Below, in pieces: positions 35,391-48,752 of a DNA stretch of 64,000 bases. The stretch comes from Agapanthus africanus (Eukaryota > Streptophyta > Magnoliopsida > Asparagales > Amaryllidaceae): the NCBI GenBank assembly GCA_030015575.1, contig JASDDO010000014.1, positions 166,875,911-166,939,910 on the forward strand, read 5' to 3'. The number at the start of each line of letters is the position of its first letter. The first letter of the stretch is position 1. The notes below the pieces were generated by a model that worked only from the letters and a program-made list of their open reading frames with translations, searched no databases and had not been told where the DNA came from. The position numbers were made by a program, and so were the translations under genes.

Positions 35391-36045
35391 TACATTCTTT
35401 TTTAGGATTTATTCCTTTTAGAGCAGTACATTTTTATGATATTGGATATTTGTTTTCATACTGAGCAGGACTAGTCAGAGGACAGTACCTGGATATATTT
35501 TGCATGCATTGATAGTTCGAAGGGATTTCCAAAGAGCGAGCTATGGTCTCGGTATATATATACCTACATGTCCGATATGACACGAAACGTTTTAAAAACA
35601 AGGAAACCCTTCTAAATTGTTTTCGAAACGGCGAAATGTACATATTAAACAAAAGATATATACGTATATAGTTATTTTCTTATGAAAAACGTCCGCCACT
35701 GTGCAGTGTTATGCGCATCGCACAGCGATTTAAAAAAAATATTTGGCATGCATTTTCATCAACTATTCACATGTATAGATTGGATGTCTACATGTATAGT
35801 TCTGATCTATGTCATATTGGTTTTGTATTGGATTTGACATTTGTGTCTTTACCATGACTCCGATGATTGCGGAATGCTTGACGGAGTATTGCTTTTGAGT
35901 TATCTGCTCAGTACTCATGCGCATGCATTGCGCTATGATACGTTTTATGTATTGCTGATTTCGGAGCCCCGACGACTTGGAATTTGTATCGAAATGTTTT
36001 AGTATTTGGGGGTTTTAAATTTAAATTCGGGGACCGAATTTCTTT

Positions 36046-36058
36046 AAGGGGGGTAGAT
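36046..36058 (+). other. Polypurine tract (LARD)
   Basis: AAGGGGGGTAGAT directly precedes the 3' LTR. Confidence 0.88.
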
Positions 36059-38107
36059 TGTAACGTTTTCAAAATAATAAAATATTATTTTCGGGAATTT
36101 TTATAATTTAATATTATTTTAATGAATATTTTAATATTCAGGTATAATTAAATACAAATAAATGGGGAAAAAATTATGGAAAATTCTAAAATAGGTTATT
36201 TTATGGAATTATGCCATTTTAATGTTTTTAAGATTAGTTATATGCTAATATAGTGCTAATCGCGATTAAAAATCGCTAATCGGATTTTTGGCATTTTTGT
36301 GTAAAAAAGTGCACATATCATTTTCCACACTTATTACACTTATGTTATATTTCTATTGCCATGGTTGTTCATTTGGGTTCACTATTGGAGTGAGAAGGAA
36401 AAGAAAAGAAAAGAAAGAAAAAGTATGATGATGATGAGAGAGAGAGAGACTAGGTCAACCCCCACTTTTTGAATCATACCCATCATTTCCTCACATCCAT
36501 TTCTCTCTCCCCTCTCATGGAGATGCTGCTGCTCCTGCTCCTGCTCCCTCATCTCCCTCCCCTTCACTTCATAGATCCCTCTCATTTCCCTCACCAAAAC
36601 CCCATTCCCACTTCACAAAACTTGCTCCCAAGCTCACTGGCTATACATTGAACCTAGCAAGATTGGATTTGGAGGACTTTGAGCAACTCAAGAATTTTCT
36701 TGAGTTGCTAAAGGAGGTAATTTCTGCACCTATTAGAGTAGTATCTCATTTCTTGTGCATCAATACTAGTTTTGTGTCGATATGGTGTCGTTTGATGGAT
36801 TTGTGAAACTTCAAGTTAGGGTTTATGTGAGATCTGAAATTAAATATGAAATTGAGGATTGTGGTGACCTTAGAACCCCTTGTGTGATGCTAATTTGGAC
36901 CCAAACCTGAACTAGAAACCAGAATACGGATTTATGAGACGATGTCGGAGAAAAACTGTGAATCTGTGATCGTATTTAGGAATCTGCTACCACCCCGAGA
37001 CCCCAAAAATAAAACTGAGTTGACAGTGAGATGTGAAGGCACCATGGAACCACCACACCAAACCCTAGCCCCCAACTCCAATTCCCGGCAGCCAATTTAT
37101 TCCTTCTGGCCGCAAATTGCGGCCAGAGCAGGAGGGAACTGTCTCAATTTTTGTGCATGGCCCTATTTCATCTAGTCTTAACCCTGGGTATGTCTAGTTT
37201 TGAAAAATTCCTGTTAGGCTAAAATCTGGGTTGATTTGCTTGAGTTGGCGTATGATTTACGCCTTTTTTTAGCATGGATTTTGGTATTTGGTGATTCGTT
37301 TCTGTCGGGTGGCGTTTGGACGTCAACGACAAGTGGATATTGAACGTGTTTACATGCGAGACGATAGGTTTTTACCTATGCGAGCAGCGTGTGCTATTTT
37401 GGTTTCCGATGTGATTTTCATATGCTTTAGCGTTGTGATATACTTGTAGGTACCCTACGTGATGTTGAGGCAAAAAAGATGAAGATGGCGACATCGGCAC
37501 CGACACATAAGAAGCAAGGTGAGTAGATTTATATCTACGGGGAGAAGTCGGGTGGATGGCGTATAGCACCCCCACAGTCTGTGGTGATGTATACGAATAC
37601 GTATACACACATATATTTATTATGTGTTGTTTAGGATTATTGATGGTAATAATGGAATTATTGATGATAAGGATGTATTGGTTTAGTATAGTGCGGAACC
37701 CTAGAGTAGTGGTTGCACCCACACATACACGTACACATATACTTGCATACATTCTTCCATTTATCTGTGCGCATATAGAGGTGTGTATATCTACACATGG
37801 GTATGAGACTATGTGTTCATATACGGGATTGAGGATGATACATGGGATTGAGATGAGTCGATGAGGTTTGATTGAGGCCGTGAGATTCGGCGATATGACA
37901 GAGTTCGTATTTGAGATGTGATATGATGGTAGTGATACCGGATATGTGATGAGATGAATGTGATATTGACCCGTACCCAGCTATTGGGATGCCGTACGAC
38001 GATTTACCGTACGAGCTTTATATTGATGTTAGATCCGCACTCATGACTCGAGGATGTTATACGATATACTGTATCGTACGTGATACTATTGAGGCAAGAT
38101 CACCGAC

Positions 38108-38150
<43 letters not shown>

Positions 38151-40207
38151 ATATGTATATCGACTCAGATTTAGGTAGTTTCTATGCCCCTCCCGATTGA
38201 CTTGATAGTTGGATCCGTAGTTCGCATAGTAGGCATTAGACTTGACCCGAGTCATACCTATTTCAAAACTAACGAATCGGGGATATTTTAAAGATAGACA
38301 AAAAGGGATTCTACGGATATTTTCAAGCGACGCATCTTTTCTTAAAACACCTTAGCCCTTATTTTACCAAAAGCCCTGATTCGTCTTATTTCAAAAGGCA
38401 AGGTTGCATGATATATTTATTGAGGCAGGTTGTTTACTGTTGCGTTGATTATTCGATTCCGCATATTCATGCTATTTACATTGCATCGCTTGTATTGTTG
38501 ATATATTTCAGTCATGCTGCTAGGACACCAGCACCATTATCGATGATGCGTATGTTCCACGTACACTTGTTTGCCGGCTCACACACTTCATCATCGATAA
38601 TTGCCATGTCACTACACTGTAGTACTGTTGCATTCAGTGTATGTTGCTTACATTTCTTTACATATCGCATACATCATGCTTTCTGATTATACGCATTGAG
38701 ATATGTTGTTTCCATGATATTTCTGGTTTTTGGAAACCGTGGGTGTTTCAAAAGGAGAATATGTAATTGTTTTAAAACCCGGTTACCCTTGATATGATAT
38801 TTCAGTGCGTCCACCATGTGTTTTCTCGGTGCTGAGAGCGACATGTGAAACCCGATTCGAGGAGGCGGATGAGGCCGATTGCGGGTACATGGTGGACCCG
38901 GTATGGTTCCCCAGGGCAAGAAATGTTTTTTGTGGAGTAGACGATGAGCCTGGCAGGGTGGCGAGTACCTACCGGTGATTGGTTGGACCTGGCGGTTATC
39001 CGGAGGATACTGACCAGAGTCGATAGATGGATATGGGCGTACTGCCGGGGCCGAGGGCCGATACCGCAGACGGAGCCCGTGGGCCGATCCGGACTGACAG
39101 AGCCCGATATATGAGGATTTACGTGCCGATGCTGGGCACAGTTTTCATGATGTTTTCGAGTGTCGATGCTGGGCACTCCAGTTCCATGATTTTGACGTGT
39201 CGCGAGAGACACAGATTGTTTATATCCTCATGTTCCCTTGCACATGCTTTATGATATTTACATGCATGATGGTTATTGTCATTGGGTGACGAGTGGACGG
39301 GATCCACGTACATGCAGATTTGATTACATTGATCATACCTCATATTTATGATATGCTATTACCTGAGGCACTGGCACGAGCACTTGGCACTACACTCATG
39401 CATAGAGATTACCTTACCAGTTTAGCATGCTTCAGACTTATTCATATTGAGGTTTATTTATATCTGATCGTATTGACCTAGGATGGGTCATACATTCGAT
39501 CTCTGCTTATAGATATTTTCTATTCACGAGTTGGAAACTCACCCCCGTTGTGCCACGGTTCTTACAGATTTTTGCCGTACAGATTCCATAGCGGCATTTC
39601 TGGCGCACTGCTTCCTTATGGGTGACTTGCTTGGGTAGGTGGGTTCTTTTGTATCAGAACCGCCATTGTTCATGTATTATTCATTATATCTAGAAATTCC
39701 ATCAACCAAAATTTGTATATTGTTTCAGACTTAGACAACAGTGTTGTATTATTTTGACCTTAGAGTCGCGCTTGTAGTATTACGGTTTTCTGGCTGTTTT
39801 GAGATTCTTTTTGGGTTTTGATCCTCGCCCTTTGGCGTTGTATATTATTATTATTGCTTGCGTGGTTGTGACCGTCGATTGACGAAGAGCTAGCTCCCAT
39901 TTGGGGATGCCTTTTATCATTTCATATATATTATTCTTGTTGTACCCCGTTCGGGGCCAGTTTTTACAAAGGAAACTCTGCCGAAATTTTCAGGAAAGGT
40001 TACACATTTTAAAAATGCATATTCGGCTTAGTTATTTAAAAACTTTGATTTTCGAAACATGATTTCTTTACTTCTTAAAACCAGTTTTCCTTATTTACTC
40101 TTTAAATGGTTTTAGATTTCTGGGCTTTTGGTTTACTTGGATTAGATGGGGTCCTATAGACTTCATATGGTTCAAGGGCCAGTCACGTGCTCTTTCGGGC
40201 CGTGACA
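36059..40207 (+). repeat. 3' LTR of the LARD (4.1 kb)
   Basis: It starts TGTAACGTTTTC and ends TTTCGGGCCGTGACA, followed by the TAATT duplication. It is collinear with the 5' LTR over its full length and contains the splice-flanked block at 37450-37518. Confidence 0.95.
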
Positions 40208-40212
40208 TAATT

Positions 40213-41650
40213 TACTTCACCCCTAGATCTTTTGATTTATATAAAAGCACAGCCTTTTGATGAACCATTGGTTCTTGAATTTTGAGGTAGAACCTCTTTA
40301 GAACAAGAAAAACTTATTTCTTTGATCTAAATTTGATCAAGATGCGTTCTGCGCTAATGGACAGTGCCTTGCACTTTTGAAATGCACTTTTGCGCTCCTG
40401 GGATTGGCGCACTGCACCAGAGTGCGCCACGTGTCAGACACAGAACAATCTGCGCCTTGCGCTTCTAAATATAGGGCACTGCGCTCTTGGATTGGTGCAC
40501 TGCACCAGAGCGCGCCACATGTCAGCAGCGCACTAGCGCAATGCACTGGCGCAGCGCACTGCGCTAACAGACTTGCGCTCAGCAAAGCACGACACGTGTC
40601 ACCTCCACATGTGCCTTGCGCTATTTAATTGGCGCAAAGTGCCTGACAAGCCACGTGGCGCACTGTCAGACCATTAAAATGCTATGCATTATTAAAAAGG
40701 GGCAGAGCCCAAGTGAAGTCTATCAGACCAATTTAAATGCGATGCATTGTAAAAGGGCAGAGCCCAAGTAAAAGCCTAACAGGCCAAATATAAATGCTAT
40801 GCATTGTAAAAGGACAGAGCCAATGCAAAAGCCTAATAGGCAAAACATGAATAAAATGTTGAACATTTTCAAATGGACTTAGCCCAATTCTGGCCATAAG
40901 TTCTCAATTTAAATTGAACTGAGCACAACCGCTCTCCCAATCAATTTATACCCGGTTCAAGGGTACATCTCTGAACTCCTCTGATATCTGTCGTTGTAAT
41001 CCTTCAACGTCGTCAGAGAGGTGACGGGTCTCGACGGTCATACATTCCATAGACCACCATGCCTCTAAACCGGAAAATCGACCGCAATGTCTCTAAACTA
41101 AACAATAGAACCCAAATGCTCTCTTGTTGGATCTAAACGATCCCGTTAAGTCGATCTTAGTCTGAAAATTAGACTAACATATCCTTCACAAACGTTTAAG
41201 TTGATCTTAGTCCAAAATAAAACTAACGTATCCTTAAACCAATACCCCAAACCCAAATCTAAGAAAGTACGGATTTGGACTAATCCACGTCCTACGGGCG
41301 ACAACATAAATTAGTCTCCGTATACAATTCACGGGCAACCACAAACAAAACAAACACCCATGACATGAAGTGACCATCTGGAGAAGGAGAAAGTTGTTAC
41401 CGCGATGCGGTAGCGTAATTAACTGCAGGGGCTTGCGCCTGCAGGGAAGAGTGCCCCCACAATCAAAAACCCCTCGAATGAGGGGGAATCTGACGAAGTC
41501 TGCTATATCGGCAGCATCCGTTTAAACCTTCGAAACATGGTGTCATAAATCAACTTGGCATCTTCGGAGAGGTGGACGGATAGCTCCAATTAGCATCTGC
41601 CCTGAATTTCAGGCAAGACGTCCATCGCGTCTCCGCCGTGTGATTCGTCA
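40213..41650 (+). other. Continuation of the LTR-like sequence split by the LARD
   Basis: Non-coding. A TATA-like TTATATAAAA lies at about 40240. Repeats include an 88-bp duplication with CACGTGTC at 40428 and CACATGTC near 40515 (40391-40530), further motifs at 40593 and 40652, and a 57-bp triplication. From about 40870 to 41650 nothing recognisable is seen apart from a palindrome around CTGCAGG near 41428-41447. Confidence 0.5.
40684..40850. repeat. Three copies of a 57-58 bp repeat
   Basis: ATGCATT marks copies at 40684, 40742 and 40799. Each is followed by an AAAAGG-CAGAGCC block and a CTA-CAGGCC-like block, with slight divergence. Confidence 0.85.
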
Positions 41651-41765
41651 GGGAACACCCATCTTGAATCCTGTTTATGTTTTATCCCTGTTAGTTATGA
41701 GAATCCGTGTACTTTCATGTTGTATAACTGTATTATATTTGACATCTGTGTTTTTTCAGTATAAC

Positions 41766-44049
41766 TGTCACGCCCCGCTTCCCAGAGTGTGCTACGATCG
41801 GCACGTGACAGAGCCAACCATGCTACCTTTGGCTAGGAAATATCTCTCCACAGTCACATTACGGCTGTCTATATGATATCATGAACAGTAAAATTAACTA
41901 TCTAGTCCATGTCCATATGCCAGAATAAACGAGTCAAGACATAATATGCGGAAACAATAGATCTAATAAACAATAACATCTGGAAATGCGTCCCAAATGC
42001 GGGCTCACATCAGGAAATGAAAGTACGGAAAGAAAACTAAACTAAACTAAACACTAACAAGATCCTCACTGCTCGGTCTGGCAGCTGAAATACTCCTGAT
42101 CAGCCTGCGAAAGAGATAAAGGATCTGGGCCATGAAAAACCCAAACGTCAGTGCGTCATGATATCAAATAATAGAATATAACCAGTAGGTAACAAGCTAT
42201 GCGAGCATGAATTATAAACAGTAACATGAATGTAATAATTAAACACGGATATGGAACAGTGAAGTGTATCAGTGTGTACGACGTGCAGTGATCAATCTAA
42301 TCTGTGCTACTGGGTTATCTATTCTAAAGTCTGTTTGAAATCAATTAGTGTACTCCTCCATGTAATTTAAAAGAATATGTCCCGTTATCCCCCGGGACCA
42401 CGGATCAGGTAGTGGGAGTCACGAATGACTCTGTCCTGCTATCCCTCGGGACCACGGATCAAGTAAGAATCACGAATGATTCTGTCCCGTTATCCCTCGG
42501 GACCACGGATCAAGTAATACCCTTTTTAAACTACACTTCAGTCACACTTTTGATTTTCCCATACCCCCAAGGTTATGTGTTCAAGTCAGGTATTGATAAT
42601 CTGGAGCTAATGCCAACACAGAATCAGGCATGTACAAGTTTTGTCTGAATAGACAACAGGATATGCATGTCGGGATTGTCGGCATTAAAAACAATATCAG
42701 GTATCAAGTCAAGCAGTGGTGTATCAGGTCATGTCAGGTAGTGCATATGTATCACACGGATGCTCAAAATAAAACTGTAGTAAGTGTCGAATCACGGTAA
42801 AAGTACGGATGCACGAGTAATAAGCAGTGATATCATAACATTATTTATTACCATTATCAAATAATATGTTAATTAATCTACACCAACCATTACAACGAAT
42901 ATATTACTCTTAATGGTTTAATAACATAAAAAAATATGATAGTCATATTACTGCCTTGATGTAAACAAACGAGCCATAACTAGCATGTAGCAAGTAAAAT
43001 ACTTGTCTGAACGGATCGCACGACGGATGCGTACGGCGGCGAGAGTGACGGCTCTCGCGTGGGTTTGCAGGAGACGAAGGCTGGCGTGGAAGAAAAAAGA
43101 AAAGAAGAAGAGGAGAGAGAGACGTGAGGTAGAGGAGGTGGGGGTTATATATATAGAGAGAGAGGAGAGAGATAGAGAGATCAGGCGGAGGAGAGAGACA
43201 GAGAGCGAGAGTGATTGGCGGAGTGGGTTGGTGGAAGGAAGAAAAAAAATGAGAGAGGGACAGACGAGATTGAAGGCGGGGATTGAGAGAGTGAGAAAAG
43301 AACGAGAGGAGAGAGAACGGGGAGAGAGTAAACGAATTTTTTTTTTATAATAATATAATATAATATTATATATATATAATATAATATAATATAATATAAT
43401 ATATTATTATAATAATATATATAATATAATATAATATATATAAAACGGGTGTGAACGTAATGAACAGTAAAATAAGTTTAGAAATATAATAATATATAAA
43501 CTTGGGTTTTTGGGCTAAAACAAAAGTACTACGAAAAATTCCCGGGTTGTTTCTAAAAATCTAGTTTTAAAATATAAAGAATATACGGATAAGTTAAAAC
43601 TATAATGTGATATCCGGTTGATAAAAATGTATACCCCCAATAACAGATGCACGTAAAATGCACGTAGCGATTCAGACGAGTCCGTTTCAATAAACGGAAT
43701 GAGGACACGATGTACTAATGGAACCACAGGGTCAGAGGTATGATACAGGTCATGCTAGGTATTTTTAAAATATATTATTTGATTATATTTGTATTATTAG
43801 AACAATGTAGATGCCCAATATATGATACGGGTAAACAGGATATAGAACAAGGTATACGGATTCTTATAATTAGCCGGGATAAATTATAAACAGGAATCAA
43901 GATGGGTTTCCAGTAAGCGGGTCGGGTCGGATACAAATATAGATACCAATTACACTATTCACACCCATAACAACAAGAAATCAAGAAATAGCCATCCAAT
44001 ACATTAATTAATCAAATCAAGTCATGGTATAACGAACTAGGGTATTACA
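41766..44049 (-). repeat. 3' LTR of the Tekay element
   Basis: It reads TGTAATACCC...GCGTGACA on the minus strand. It contains a three-copy minisatellite (42378-42520), a GA-rich block (43075-43330) and an AT-rich microsatellite (43345-43445). Confidence 0.94.
42378..42520. repeat. LTR minisatellite, three copies of about 50 bp
   Basis: Units contain TGTCCCGTTATCCC, GGGACCACGGATCA and CACGAATGA. The same array has three copies in the 5' LTR (49368-49502) and four in the older LTR (52788-52975). Confidence 0.9.
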
Positions 44050-44119
44050 TTATACCCAACTACAAAAAGAATTTCGTCCTCGAAATTCCCAAAACAAGAA
44101 AAGACAACCAAACATGAAT

Positions 44120-46590
44120 CTACGAGAAGAGGTGTGGAAACTTCTGTCGAATCTCGTCTTCTCGTTCCCAAGTCAATTCTCCATGCGAGCGATTCCCCCA
44201 TGAAACTAGTACGAGAGGGATAACCTTGTTCTTGAGGACCTTTTCTCTTCGATCAACAATCGACATCGGTCGTTCTTCATAGGTCAAGTCTTTCCTTACT
44301 CTCAGCTCCAAATGATCTAGCACGTGTGTTTCATCTCGAACATACTTACGAAGTTGAGATACATGAAACACGTCATGAACACTCGCTAAAGATGGTGGTA
44401 AAGCCAATCGATAAGCTACTTCTCCAACGCGCTCAATAATATCGAAAGGCCCCACGAATCGAGGGCTGAGCTTGCCTCGACTCCCAAAACGAATCACTCC
44501 TCGAGTCGGTGATATCTTCAAGAATACGAGATCACCAATGGCGAACTCTAGAGGTCTTCTCGATGTATCAGCCCAACTCTTCTGTCGATCTTGTGCTGCC
44601 TTCATGTGCTTCCGGATCGTATTAACTTTCTCTACGGTTTGCACAATAAGATCTGGTCCCAATAACCTTCGCTCTCCGACATCGTCCCAGCAAACAGGTG
44701 AACGACACTTGCGACCATATAACACTTTGAATGGAGCCATCTGTATAGTCGCCTGAAAGCTATTATTATATGAAAACTCCACCAAGTATAGATGATCCTC
44801 CCACGAACCCTTAAAGTCTAACATGCAAGCTCGCAACATATTTTCAAGAGTTTGGATCGTTCTTTCTGATTGGCCATCTGTCTGGGATGATAAGCAGTGC
44901 TAAACTTCAATCGGGTCGCCAAACTTTCCTGTAAGCTCCTCCAGAAGTGCGATAAAAATCGGGTATCATGGTCGGAAACGATGCTCACGGGTACTCCATG
45001 CAATCTCACAATCTCCTGCATGTACCATTCTGCTAACGCTTCCGTCGACTGACCAACTCGAAACGGAATGAAATGAGCTGCCTTAGTCAATCGATCAACA
45101 ATTACCCAAACTGCATTATTGCCTTTTGGACTCCACGGTAAAGCTGCCACGAAATCCATGGTTATATGTTCCCACTTCCATTGAGGAATCGGAAGTGGTT
45201 GCAATAAACCGGCTACCCTTTGATGTTCAGCCTTAACTTGTTGACATACCAAACACTTTGCTACAAAGCGGGCGATCTCCCTTTTCATGCCTTCCCACCA
45301 GAAATGCGGTCGTAAATCACGGTACATCTTTGTGCCTCCTGGATGTACGGAATATGCGGAACTGTGCGCCTCCTTCATAACTTCTTCGCGAATGTCTCCT
45401 TTCGGCACACACAAACGGCTACCATATCGCAACGAACCATCTTCATGAATCAACAAGTCCGTCCGAAGTCCCGCTTTAACCTGCTCTCGAAACTTCTGCA
45501 ATCTTGGATCCTGTGATTGCGCTGCCTTAATATTATCGATCAACGACGACTGTACTTGCAGCTGCATCAACTGTCCCGAAGAGTGCGGTAGCAGGATCTC
45601 CAACTCGAATCTCCGAAAATCATCGATAAGCTTTTTCTGTGCAGTCAACACCCGAATTGCTAGCAACAGACTAAGCGCATCCGGCACTACATTAACTTTC
45701 CCCGGATGGTATTTTAGATCAAGATCATAGTCAGCCATCAGCTCCAACCACCTACGCTGCCTCATGTTGAGCTCTTTCTGTGTGAACACATACTTTAGGC
45801 TTTTGTGATCGGTGAATACTTCTACCCTTTCGCCCAACAAGTAGTATCTCCAAATTTTCAGAGCGAATATTACAGCTGCTAGCTCCAAATCGTGAGTTGG
45901 GTAATTCTTCTCATGGGTCTTCAATTGTCTTGATGCGTATGCTATAACCTTTCCATGCTGCATAAGAACACACTCTAAACCTTTCCCAGATGCGTCACTG
46001 TGAATAACCAATCCTCCGGAACCGTCTGGTACGGTCAGTATAGGAGCGGTTATCAATTTTTGCTTCAACGCCTTAAAAGCTGACGCACAACTATCCGTCC
46101 ATACGAACGGTACCTCCTTCCGCGTAAGCTTGGTCAAAGGCTCAGCTAAACGAGCAAAATTCTCTACGAACCTTCTGTAGTATCCGGCAAGTCCAAGAAA
46201 ACTTCTGATCTCTGCTACGTTCTTCGGAATCGGCCAATCTTGAACTGCTACAATCTTTTCAGGATCAACAGCGATTCCATCTCCGGATACAACATGCCCC
46301 AAAACTTCACTTCTTCGAGCCAAAACTCACGCTTACTCATCTTCGCATACAATTTTTCTTGCATCAACATTTGCAGTGCGATCTTCAAGTGTTCAGCTTG
46401 CTCTTCAGTACTCTTGGAGTAGACCAGAATATCATCATTGAACACCACTATAAACTGGTCCAAGAATGGTGAAAAGATTCGGTTCATCAAGTCCATGAAT
46501 ATCGCCGGTGCATTCGTTACTCCGAAGGGCATCACTAAATACTCGTAATGCCCATATCGAGTTCGGAACGCAGTCTTGCAAATATCCTCT
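44120..46590 (-). pseudogene. Tekay pol, downstream part: RT end, RNase H, integrase, chromodomain (fossil)
   Basis: Reverse transcriptase end ([20 protein letters not shown]), RNase H ([15 protein letters not shown], then [18 protein letters not shown]), integrase zinc region ([19 protein letters not shown]), integrase core ([22 protein letters not shown]) and a C-terminal chromodomain-like tail (VLVSWGNRSHGELTWERED) as in Tekay elements. The tail is thought to guide insertion to heterochromatin. The region is broken. Confidence 0.88.
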
Positions 46591-46599
46591 GGTTTAACT

Positions 46600-47846
46600 C
46601 AAACTTGATGATATCCGGATCGCAAATCCAACTTCGAGAATACCCTCGCGCCACTGAGTTGCTCGAATAATTCGCTAATGCGAGGGATCGGGTACTTGTT
46701 CTTAATAGTCATCCGGTTTAATTCTCAATAATCGATGCATATCCTCCTTGTGCCATCTTTCTTCTTGACTAGAAGAACTGGAGCTCCCCAAGGTGAATTG
46801 CTGCTGCGAACCCAACCCTTCTCTAACAATTCAGTAACCTGCTTCTTTACTTCTTCCAACTCCATTGGTGCCATCGGATAGTACTCCTTTGAGATTGGTG
46901 CTGCACCAGGAACAAGATCAATCGCGAACTCCACATCTCGTTTTGGCGGTAAACCCGAGATGTCCTCGAATACGTCTATGAACTCTCGAACTACAACTGG
47001 CGCTTCCTCCTTATCAACTTCCATCGACGAAAGCACGGTGCCTGTCAGCCTAGCCCTAAACTCGATTGGCCCAACAGAACTGCTGCCTCCAGCAAATACA
47101 AACTCCGGATGTCCGGGAATCTGGAAAATCACTTTCTTTGCCCTACAATCAATGTGAGCATGGAAAGTGCCGAGAAAATCCATTCCCAAGACAACATCGT
47201 AATTGCCAGTATCGATCACCAAGAAATCCGCGAATAATTCTCGTCCGCAAATAACAACAGAACAATTTTTGCGCTCACTACTAGATATGATTTTCCCGTT
47301 CCCAGTATGTATGTCCCAACAACAAGACAGGGTCGTGCAAGAAATTGAATGTGTAACAAGAAACTTGGACGACATAAAACAATGGGATGCACCAGAATCG
47401 AATAATGCTAATGCGGGAAAATCATGAACAAGCAGGATACGTGAAACGACTTCCTCTGAAGCTTTGGCCTCTTCGGCCGTCAGAGTAAAGGCTCGAGCTT
47501 GATTTGGCCCCTGAGTTATCTGCTTCTGCCCCAGAATTGGCCTCTGTGGTAGCTTCTGAGCATCTTCTCTCAAACATAGCTTCGACGGGCAAGCATTGAC
47601 AGTATGATTAGCTGATCCGCAAACCAAACAAAGTCCAAGCTTCCTTCGACAATCCTTCTGTAAGTGCCCAGGTAGATGACAGAACTCACAAAACATCCTT
47701 CCCTTCTGCTCGTGTAGGACGGGCTTCTTCATCGGTACTGTGCCACGTCGGTTTACTGGAATACCTCTGTGTATAGGCGCTCGGTTTGGCGCAAATGCCG
47801 GCTTCCGCACTGTAACTGCTTGCTGCTGCGTACCCACAGTCTTCAT
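46600..47846 (-). pseudogene. Tekay zinc knuckles, protease and RT start (fossil)
   Basis: Two CCHC knuckles in a row (CEFCHLPGHLQKDC and CLVCGSANHTVNAC), an aspartic protease with active-site motif LFDSGASHCF, then the reverse transcriptase start (SSNSPWGAPVLLVKKKDGT). The paired knuckles end the gag part; the protease processes the polyprotein. It continues into the downstream pol block and is broken. Confidence 0.88.
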
Positions 47847-47855
47847 AGATAGGCT

Positions 47856-48548
47856 CTACTGCTCTCGGGCCGCCTTAAGAACTTGAGAAAAAGTGGTCAG
47901 TCCCAGAGATATGATGTGCCTCTGGATTTCTACGTCCAAACTGCGCATGAACCTTCGTGCCCTATCGGTATCTTTGACAACCAAAGGTCCAACGAATCGG
48001 CTGAGCCGTGTCCACTCAGCCGCATGCGCATCCACGGATCCGTCATTCTGCTTCAGACTGATAAACTTTTCTTCCATTTCTTTCCGTGCAGTCTGCGGAA
48101 AGAACTTTTCCAAGAAACTCTGCGAGAAAGTTGTCCAACTGATCGGCTTGAGCAAACGGGTCTCTTCCACGAGCCACCACTCACAGGCATAGTCCACCAA
48201 TTGGATGCGTACCACATCCACTCTCTTATCACCCGGAATCTGCGCAACGACGAGCAGATTCTCCGTATCGACTAGCCATTGTTCTGCTGGCAATGGCTCC
48301 TCCAAACCAGTGAAAGTGGACGGACCAAGTCTCCTGAAATCCGCCATGGTACCTACACGCTGCGCTGGTTTGGCTGCAACTGCGTCTACGGACTGCTGGA
48401 CTGTCCGCAGACCCTCCTGAAAAGCTTTGGCTTGCCGCTGATTCAGCTCGGTTTGCCGCTTCTGGTTTTCTAGCATTCCATGAATCACTCCAAGCAATGC
48501 AGCGTTATCAACACGCCTCTGGTACGTTCGCAGATCTTCATCCGCCAT
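47856..48548 (-). pseudogene. Tekay gag capsid region (fossil)
   Basis: A methionine at 48548 starts MADEDLRTYQ, about 180 bases downstream of the primer site. The core retrotransposon gag domain is visible (FTGLEEPLPAEQWL, ACEWWLVEE, SWTTFSQSFLEKFFPQ). It forms the particle shell. A coiled, Gln-rich N-terminus precedes it. It belongs to a broken copy. Confidence 0.85.
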
Positions 48549-48725
48549 GATTCTGAAACCCAGACACGGGAGAAGATTAGCACGATAAACAGGATTCAAG
48601 AAACATGATAGTTATATATTCAAGAATATCAATGTAGCAGGGCATGTTCCTAATTACGGGTTCTCTGATTCGTGTATTGGGTCCAATACCCAACTACAAA
48701 AGAACCAAACCCAATTAACCTAAAA

Positions 48726-48743
48726 CCTATGGCTCTCATACCA
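48726..48743 (-). other. Primer-binding site, initiator Met-tRNA type (Tekay)
   Basis: On the minus strand it reads TGGTATGAGAGCCATAGG, one mismatch from the usual TGGTATCAGAGCC, nine bases after the 5' LTR end. Confidence 0.85.
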
Positions 48744-48752
48744 AACAAACCC

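Larger units (their letters stand above)
32665..36045 (+). other. Non-coding LARD interior
   Basis: No frame resembles gag, protease, reverse transcriptase or integrase. The 5' part is GA- and CG-rich with short open frames only. It contains a module shared with the Copia leader (about 33546-33800) and a GTGCA-type repeat cluster (34890-35390). The remainder shows nothing recognisable. Confidence 0.8.
28521..40207 (+). mobile_element. LARD: large non-coding LTR retrotransposon derivative
   Basis: Two very similar LTRs of 4122 and 4149 bp (TGTAACG...CCGTGACA) flank a 3.4-kb interior with an initiator-Met primer site and a polypurine tract but no gag or pol. An exact TAATT duplication (28516-28520 and 40208-40212) marks the insertion. 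The LTRs look whole and differ little by eye apart from a microsatellite, so the insertion is fairly recent. LTR ends and primer site resemble Tekay/Del chromoviruses, the likely source of the moving machinery. Confidence 0.93.

Noticed and set aside
40337-40628. Overlapping frames on both strands rich in Ala, Cys and Ser
   Set aside because: Generated by GCGC-type repeats; no homology seen.
43003-43350. Arg/Glu-rich 115-codon frame, also near 50002
   Set aside because: Encoded by GA-rich simple sequence in the Tekay LTRs.
47883-48275. Plus-strand open frame of 130 codons
   Set aside because: Shadow of the Tekay gag on the opposite strand.
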